DNA of 36,802 nucleotides from a virus: IMG/VR virus record IMGVR_UViG_3300021959_000159, positions 1 through 36,802 of that record. One strand, written 5' to 3'. How positions within the stretch are numbered: the stretch's first letter is position 1; the number at the start of each line of letters is the position of its first letter. The notes under the pieces are model-generated. The model worked only from the letters and a program-made list of their open reading frames with translations, did no database searches and was not told the DNA's origin. Below are positions 32,347 to 36,802 of this stretch, one piece after another. A program made the position numbers and the translations under genes.

Positions 32347-33930
32347 TTATCCTTCCAATGTTGTTATTCTTGCTTCGAGTTCTTGTATTGTTTTCACTAA
32401 TAGTGGTACGAGTTTTGCATGGTCCATTACTTGTTCTTTAATTGAAGTTCCAGCCATTGCATTTCCATCACTGTCTAAAAAGGCTTCTTTTGTTGCGTCC
32501 TTTTCTCCAGTTACAGCATTTGGTACTACTTCTGCAGCTTCGTGAGCTAAGAAACCATCAATTGCTGTATTCGTATCATCTGCTATCCAATTAAATCTAC
32601 AAGGTTTCAATTGCTTAAGTCTTGTAGTTGCATCCCAATCATAAACAACGTTTTCTTTTAAACGATAGTCTGATGATGTATTAAACGATGTAGCTGAATA
32701 AGTCATTGTCACAGAACCACAAGCACCACCACCACCATTAAACATTAGTAAAGCATCATCTGTAGAAGTTGTACTAGTGGCTTGAAATGAAATTCCTCTT
32801 TGTGAACCAGATGTCATTTTAACCCACATAACTGAATACTTAGGTGTTCCATATGAAGTTGTTGTATTAAACAACGTAGAACCTGCTGAATCACATCTAA
32901 ATGTTTCTGCATTTTTTACTCTGAATTGTATGCCCGATGCTGTACCACCCCAAGCATTATCATCAGCTTTTAATTTTAATGCATAAGAATCTGCTGTTAT
33001 ATATGTTGGTGAATTAGTACTGTTAGCCATTGTTATTTGATTAATGCCAGTATTGGTTTGTACCGTTAATGCATTTTGGTCTGCGCTGTATACATGAAGT
33101 TCTGTTGATGGGCTTGTAGTACCAATTCCAATATTGCCATTGGAAGTAATTCTCATTCTATCATCTGTCCCATTTGTTCTAAAGGACATATAATCACCAT
33201 CATGTACATATTTAATTACACCTGCATTATTTCCTGCTTGTGCATCTGTAAATAAAACCCAACCTATGCCGTCAGAACGACATGCTATAGAAATGTCTGC
33301 ATCGCCACCCGCATCGGTTTTTTCTACCTTAATTCTTTGATGACCAGCTCCTTTTACATGAATTGGAAAGTCTGGAGCAGTCGTTCCAATTCCTAATCTA
33401 TTATTTGTCGCATCAGTATAAATCGTTGAAGTATTGAGATAAGTCTCTACATCTGAATCTGTGTAACCTGCAGGAGCATCTTCCCACGCAATACCACTTC
33501 CAGTTGAAGTAAGTACTTGTCCATCAGAACCTTGTGCGCCATTTACTTTAAAATTATCTGCATCTACAATAGCATTGACGGTTAAGTTGCCTGTCATTGT
33601 TCCACCAGCTAATGGTAATTTTGTTGCAATACTATTTGTTACAGTAGTACTGAAGTTTGCGTCGTCTCCTAAAGCCGCAGCTAATTCATTTAATGTATTT
33701 AATGTACTTGGTGCAGAGTCTGCTAGGTTTGCAATTGCTGTTGATACGAATGCAGTACTTGCGGCTGTCGTATCATTATCACCAGCTGTTGCTGTTGCAA
33801 CTGTAACTGCTTTACCTGTAAGATCTAAGGTTGTATGTAATTTATCAGCAGTAATACTTGTATTTGTAATTGCTGAAGCTGTAATTGCGCCATCTGCTAT
33901 AATTGCTGATGTAATTTTTGTTAATGCCAT
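32347..33930 (-). CDS. Tail fibre with C-terminal S74 intramolecular chaperone
   Basis: 527 residues. The N-terminus has alternating ITSAIIADGAITASAIT repeats and an LTSTGSG-AWEDAPAG segment (139-155) also found in the fibre at 34204-36426. A middle beta-rich region contains LGIGTTAP and IGIGTTSP turns. The C-terminal domain from SDYRLKEN (S420, K425) is a Peptidase S74 domain that helps trimerise the fibre and usually cuts itself off. The family ending KLVPLLVKTIQELEARITTLE is a coiled coil. Confidence 0.88.
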   Translation of the reverse strand: MALTKITSAIIADGAITASAITNTSITADKLHTTLDLTGKAVTVATATAGDNDTTAASTAFVSTAIANLADSAPSTLNTLNELAAALGDDANFSTTVTNSIATKLPLAGGTMTGNLTVNAIVDADNFKVNGAQGSDGQVLTSTGSGIAWEDAPAGYTDSDVETYLNTSTIYTDATNNRLGIGTTAPDFPIHVKGAGHQRIKVEKTDAGGDADISIACRSDGIGWVLFTDAQAGNNAGVIKYVHDGDYMSFRTNGTDDRMRITSNGNIGIGTTSPSTELHVYSADQNALTVQTNTGINQITMANSTNSPTYITADSYALKLKADDNAWGGTASGIQFRVKNAETFRCDSAGSTLFNTTTSYGTPKYSVMWVKMTSGSQRGISFQATSTTSTDDALLMFNGGGGACGSVTMTYSATSFNTSSDYRLKENVVYDWDATTRLKQLKPCRFNWIADDTNTAIDGFLAHEAAEVVPNAVTGEKDATKEAFLDSDGNAMAGTSIKEQVMDHAKLVPLLVKTIQELEARITTLEG

Positions 33931-34211
33931 TATGTGTTATCCGTTATGTATTGTTTGCCTGTTGCAATTGCTGTTGTGTAACTTGATTTATCTACTGCTG
34001 AACTTGCTACATCAGGTGTAGGATCCTCATCATCCATTGGTGACATAGCTAATACAATTTCTAAATAGTCTACATTTTCTTGTACTCTACGATTTACAAT
34101 TTGTTGTGTGCGGCCTTCCATGAAATATGAAAAGTCGCCATCATTAATTTGATTAATTAAAGTTACAGAATCATCTGCACCTGTAAGTACTTGTTCAACT
34201 GTTTTAGCCAT
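33930..34211 (-). CDS. Small hypothetical protein between two fibre genes
   Basis: 93 residues, unrecognised by name but similar in style to small proteins found between fibre genes in marine T4-likes (KTVEQVLTGADDSVTLINQIN, then TQQIVNRRVQENVDYLEIVLAM). It overlaps both neighbours (8 bases with the upstream fibre, one base with the downstream fibre), so it is coupled to them. It may be a fibre chaperone or connector; this is inferred from position. Confidence 0.7.
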   Translation of the reverse strand: MAKTVEQVLTGADDSVTLINQINDGDFSYFMEGRTQQIVNRRVQENVDYLEIVLAMSPMDDEDPTPDVASSAVDKSSYTTAIATGKQYITDNT

Positions 34212-36426
34212 TTTGTAATTCCTCTACTTTAGCCGAAAGTTCTTGTACAGCTTTTACTAACATAGGTATTAATTCATTGGGTGTTAATGCCTGTGTTCCA
34301 TCTTCCTGTTGTTCCCATATATGTGATATGACTTCTGGATGATTATCCAGTGCTTCTTTAACATCTTGTGCAATAAATCCAATTTTTCCTATTGGATTAT
34401 CTTTCTCATACCTTTCGTCTGAGTCAGATTTATGATTTGATAATTCAGCATCAATGTCTTTTTTCTTTCTCCAATCAAAATTAACTGGTTTTAAATCATT
34501 TATAAACGCAAGTCCTGCTTCACTGGGTCGTATATTTTCTTTCAACCTTTCGTCTGAACTTCCGCTCCAACCTGTTGCTCCTAAAGAAATCCAAGATTTG
34601 CTACCACCATAACCAAGAGTTGCGTATGTGCCTGCTGCTCCGGATGTTGCTCCGTACCCAATTGTTATACCACCATTGCTTGCGCCACTTACTGAAGCAC
34701 CTGCACCAACAACGGTATTGTATGCACCTGTATTGCTACTTCCTGCACCTGAGCCAAAAAAAGCATTTGCAAAACCGCCACAACTTCTTCCTGCCTTATA
34801 CCCTACCATAGTATTAGCATATCCAGTCGTAAGAGCACTATCAGCAGCTCTATCTCCAATGATTACATTTGTATAACCAGTTGTAACTAAGTAGCCTGCA
34901 CGATTCCCTATAAAGACTGAATCATCTGTGCTTGTTCCTGTGTAAAAAGCTTCATTACCCACAACAACTGTTCTACCAGTTGTCATGTTATAAGCTGCAT
35001 GATTTCCTACGACTACAGCATCATCTCCTGATGAGTGTAATCTTTTTGCATTATATCCAATTGCAACATTACCTTCACCTGTTTGAAAACTACGCATTGC
35101 ATGAGTTCCCATAACAGTATTAAGAGAGCCTGATGTAATTCCAGTAAAATTATTACCACCCACTGCAGTATTAGAATGACCAGTACATACTCCAGATTCT
35201 GCTGTTGAAGCTCCAATAAAACAGTTTTGATTTCCTGTAGTATTTTCTGCTCCTGCTAAGAACCCTATAAAAGTATTTGAACTACCAGTTGAATCTTGAC
35301 CTGCTCTATAACCAAGTGCTGTTACTTGTGTTGCTGTGGTTGTAGTACTTAACGCGGCCCAACCAACAGCTGTATTAGAAGCTGCAGTATTTAATCCTAA
35401 AGCAGAATCACCAATAGCAGTATTCCCACTAGCAGTTGTATTAGCATCTAAAGCTCCGCGACCTATAGCCACATTTTCAGAACCTGTGCTGTTTAATAAT
35501 AAGGCACCCTGGCCAATAGCAACATTTCTATCGCCTTCATTATTAGTTGTTAAAGAACTTTCTCCAAGTGCGGTATTACTATGCCCACCAACATTTGCAT
35601 CAAGTGAGTTCCTTCCAACTGCGGCATTATCGTAACCTGTGGTGTTTGCTCCTAAAGCATCAGTTCCTACTGCTGTATTGTTAGAAGCAGTAGTATTAGC
35701 ATCTAATGCACCTTGACCTATAGCAACATTAGTTCCACCTGTTGTGTTTGTTGCTAAAGCATTTTGCCCCATCGCTACATTACCTGTACCAGTGGTATTT
35801 AATGTCATTGCATCTAACCCAATAGCAGTATTGTTTGAAGCTGTAGTGTTTGCTGCTAAAGCATCTTTACCCATAGCTACATTATTAGCACCTGTGGTGT
35901 TTAGATTTAAAGCTAGGTAACCCATTGAGGTGTTATTTGCACCTGTTGTAATTTGCGACCCTGCCGCAACACCTACCGCAGTATTGCCATCTGCTGTTGT
36001 AACATTTTCTAATGCAGTTCTTCCTACCGCAGTATTATAACTTCCTGTTGTATTCGCATACAAAGCCCTGTAACCAAGGGCAGAGTTTCTATCACCAGTC
36101 GTTAAAGCTGCAAAAACATCTACACCCACTCCAGTATTTTGGTCTGCTGCATCAATCGTGCCTGTGGCGTTGTCTCCAATCATTATGGAGGACGTGCCAA
36201 AAGCTTTAAATGTAGGACCACCTGCAGGGGCATCTTCCCAAGCCACTCCGCTTCCAGTAGATGTTAGAAGTTGCCCGTCTGAGCCTTGACCACCGTTAAT
36301 CTTAAAATTCTGTCCATCTACTAATGGGCTTGTAACTGATGTAGCAATCGTAACAGCGTTTTCTATCTTTGAACCTGTTACTGCATCATCTGCTATTTGT
36401 TCGGATTGTATTTGAGTATTTGCCAT
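34204..36426 (-). CDS. Large repeat tail fibre with S74 chaperone domain
   Basis: 740 residues. Residues 1-70 resemble the other fibre, including LTSTGSG-AWEDAPAG. Residues about 85-440 consist of a degenerate repeat of about 23 residues (NTAIGxxALxxNTTGxxNVAMG), like the left-handed beta-roll head of YadA-type adhesins. More diverged units continue to about 610. The C-terminal 117 residues from SDERLKEN (624) form a Peptidase S74 self-cleaving chaperone ending in a coiled coil. It is likely a trimeric, shaft-like receptor-binding fibre. Confidence 0.9.
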   Translation of the reverse strand: MANTQIQSEQIADDAVTGSKIENAVTIATSVTSPLVDGQNFKINGGQGSDGQLLTSTGSGVAWEDAPAGGPTFKAFGTSSIMIGDNATGTIDAADQNTGVGVDVFAALTTGDRNSALGYRALYANTTGSYNTAVGRTALENVTTADGNTAVGVAAGSQITTGANNTSMGYLALNLNTTGANNVAMGKDALAANTTASNNTAIGLDAMTLNTTGTGNVAMGQNALATNTTGGTNVAIGQGALDANTTASNNTAVGTDALGANTTGYDNAAVGRNSLDANVGGHSNTALGESSLTTNNEGDRNVAIGQGALLLNSTGSENVAIGRGALDANTTASGNTAIGDSALGLNTAASNTAVGWAALSTTTTATQVTALGYRAGQDSTGSSNTFIGFLAGAENTTGNQNCFIGASTAESGVCTGHSNTAVGGNNFTGITSGSLNTVMGTHAMRSFQTGEGNVAIGYNAKRLHSSGDDAVVVGNHAAYNMTTGRTVVVGNEAFYTGTSTDDSVFIGNRAGYLVTTGYTNVIIGDRAADSALTTGYANTMVGYKAGRSCGGFANAFFGSGAGSSNTGAYNTVVGAGASVSGASNGGITIGYGATSGAAGTYATLGYGGSKSWISLGATGWSGSSDERLKENIRPSEAGLAFINDLKPVNFDWRKKKDIDAELSNHKSDSDERYEKDNPIGKIGFIAQDVKEALDNHPEVISHIWEQQEDGTQALTPNELIPMLVKAVQELSAKVEELQNG

Positions 36427-36432
36427 CTTATA

Positions 36433-36741
36433 TTAGCCTATATTTTTAGTATTCTTTTTAGCTTCTATATAACCAGCTATTTTTCTTTCCTGGTTATTTC
36501 TTTCGTCTGCATTCATTAGCCAACCTAGAACTACATCTATGTCTAAAGAATCTAGAGAAGTAAAGCTTCCTGTATTATTAAAATCCACTGACCAGGATTG
36601 TTCTTCAAATTCGCTGTATGAACCTTCTGTTCCTACACATTTCCATCTTATGGTGTGTATAACATCTGTAAACGCATCATCGCCTATTGTTACTGTTGGC
36701 GTTACAATTACATCTTCTATTGTCCATGTATAATTAATCAT
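36433..36741 (-). CDS. Hypothetical protein, DUF7936-like, upstream of the fibre genes
   Basis: 102 residues. It starts MINYTWTIEDVIVTPTV, has an IRWKCVGTEGSYSE segment, and ends in a helix (VLGWLMNADERNNQERKIAGYI). This matches small proteins (DUF7936-like) encoded near fibre genes in many marine phages; function unknown. The ATG overlaps the stop of the next gene upstream (ATGA). Confidence 0.7.
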   Translation of the reverse strand: MINYTWTIEDVIVTPTVTIGDDAFTDVIHTIRWKCVGTEGSYSEFEEQSWSVDFNNTGSFTSLDSLDIDVVLGWLMNADERNNQERKIAGYIEAKKNTKNIG

Positions 36742-36802
36742 GAGTCGTTAAATCCTCCTGTTATTTCACTATAAAGTAGTGTTAAAGCTACAGATTCATT
36801 TG
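36738..36802 (-). CDS. C-terminal end of a gene cut by the window edge
   Basis: The last 20 codons of a minus-strand frame, ending GGFNDS and a TGA that overlaps the ATG of the DUF7936-like gene. The ATGA overlap is the junction used throughout this genome, which supports a real gene. Too little is present to name it; a fibre or structural protein is likely from context. Confidence 0.6.
   Translation of the reverse strand, partial: NESVALTLLYSEITGGFNDS

Noticed and set aside
34290-35600. Repetitive DNA in the large fibre gene as a CRISPR-like array
   Set aside because: The repeat period is a multiple of three, degenerate, and in frame with an adhesin-type protein repeat; there are no conserved direct repeats with unique spacers.

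Overview
This window looks like a contiguous segment of a marine T4-like myovirus genome. The DNA is visibly AT-rich, every convincing gene lies on the minus strand, and genes are packed with ATGA or TAATG overlaps. Gene content (gp43, hsp20, regA, gp62, gp44, gp45, a CobS-type ATPase, gp46/47, gp55, UvsW, UvsY, then gp23 back to gp13 and tail-fibre genes) matches the core of marine T4-likes such as cyanomyoviruses and SAR11 (Pelagibacter) myophages. No photosynthesis gene is present, so a non-cyanobacterial marine host such as SAR11 is plausible, but the host is an inference.

Layout, left to right (transcription runs right to left). 1-36: start of an unfinished gene. 105-7122: replisome block (DNA polymerase, small heat-shock protein, RegA, both clamp-loader subunits, sliding clamp, several small proteins). 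7106-10615: a MoxR/CobS-type AAA+ ATPase and a large CobT-like protein with a zincin motif and a VWA domain, each with its own promoter. 10738-14360: tRNA-Thr, gp46, gp47, a tiny very basic protein, and the late sigma factor gp55. 14361-14495: a divergent promoter region. 14496-16836: Sm-like protein, UvsW, UvsY. 16886-28682: gp3-like tail protein, capsid, scaffold, prohead protease, core proteins, portal, tail tube, sheath, an ATP-grasp ligase, and both terminase subunits. 27927-30916: neck proteins gp15, gp14 and gp13. 30961-36802: fibre module with a glycine-rich adhesin-like protein and two S74-type fibres.

Two promoter classes can be read directly. Eight near-identical sigma70-type sites (TTTACA, exactly 17 bp, TATAAT, with a TGn extended -10) precede early and replication units; seven are on the minus strand and one, at 14433-14461, is on the plus strand. 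T4-type late boxes (TATAAATA) precede hsp20, the gp3-like gene, gp67, gp20, gp18, gp13 and the Sm-like gene, which fits the encoded gp55 acting with the clamp gp45. A strong terminator follows gp23 and a hairpin precedes the gp43 promoter.

The most interesting points are: a plus-strand early promoter facing the uvsW/Sm-like operon; several promoters so close to the ATG that the mRNAs would be leaderless; a 76-bp promoter cassette duplicated in front of the CobS-like and CobT-like genes; a cupredoxin-like insertion in neck protein gp14; an ATP-grasp ligase between terminase and sheath genes; and several coupled microproteins of 39-60 residues.
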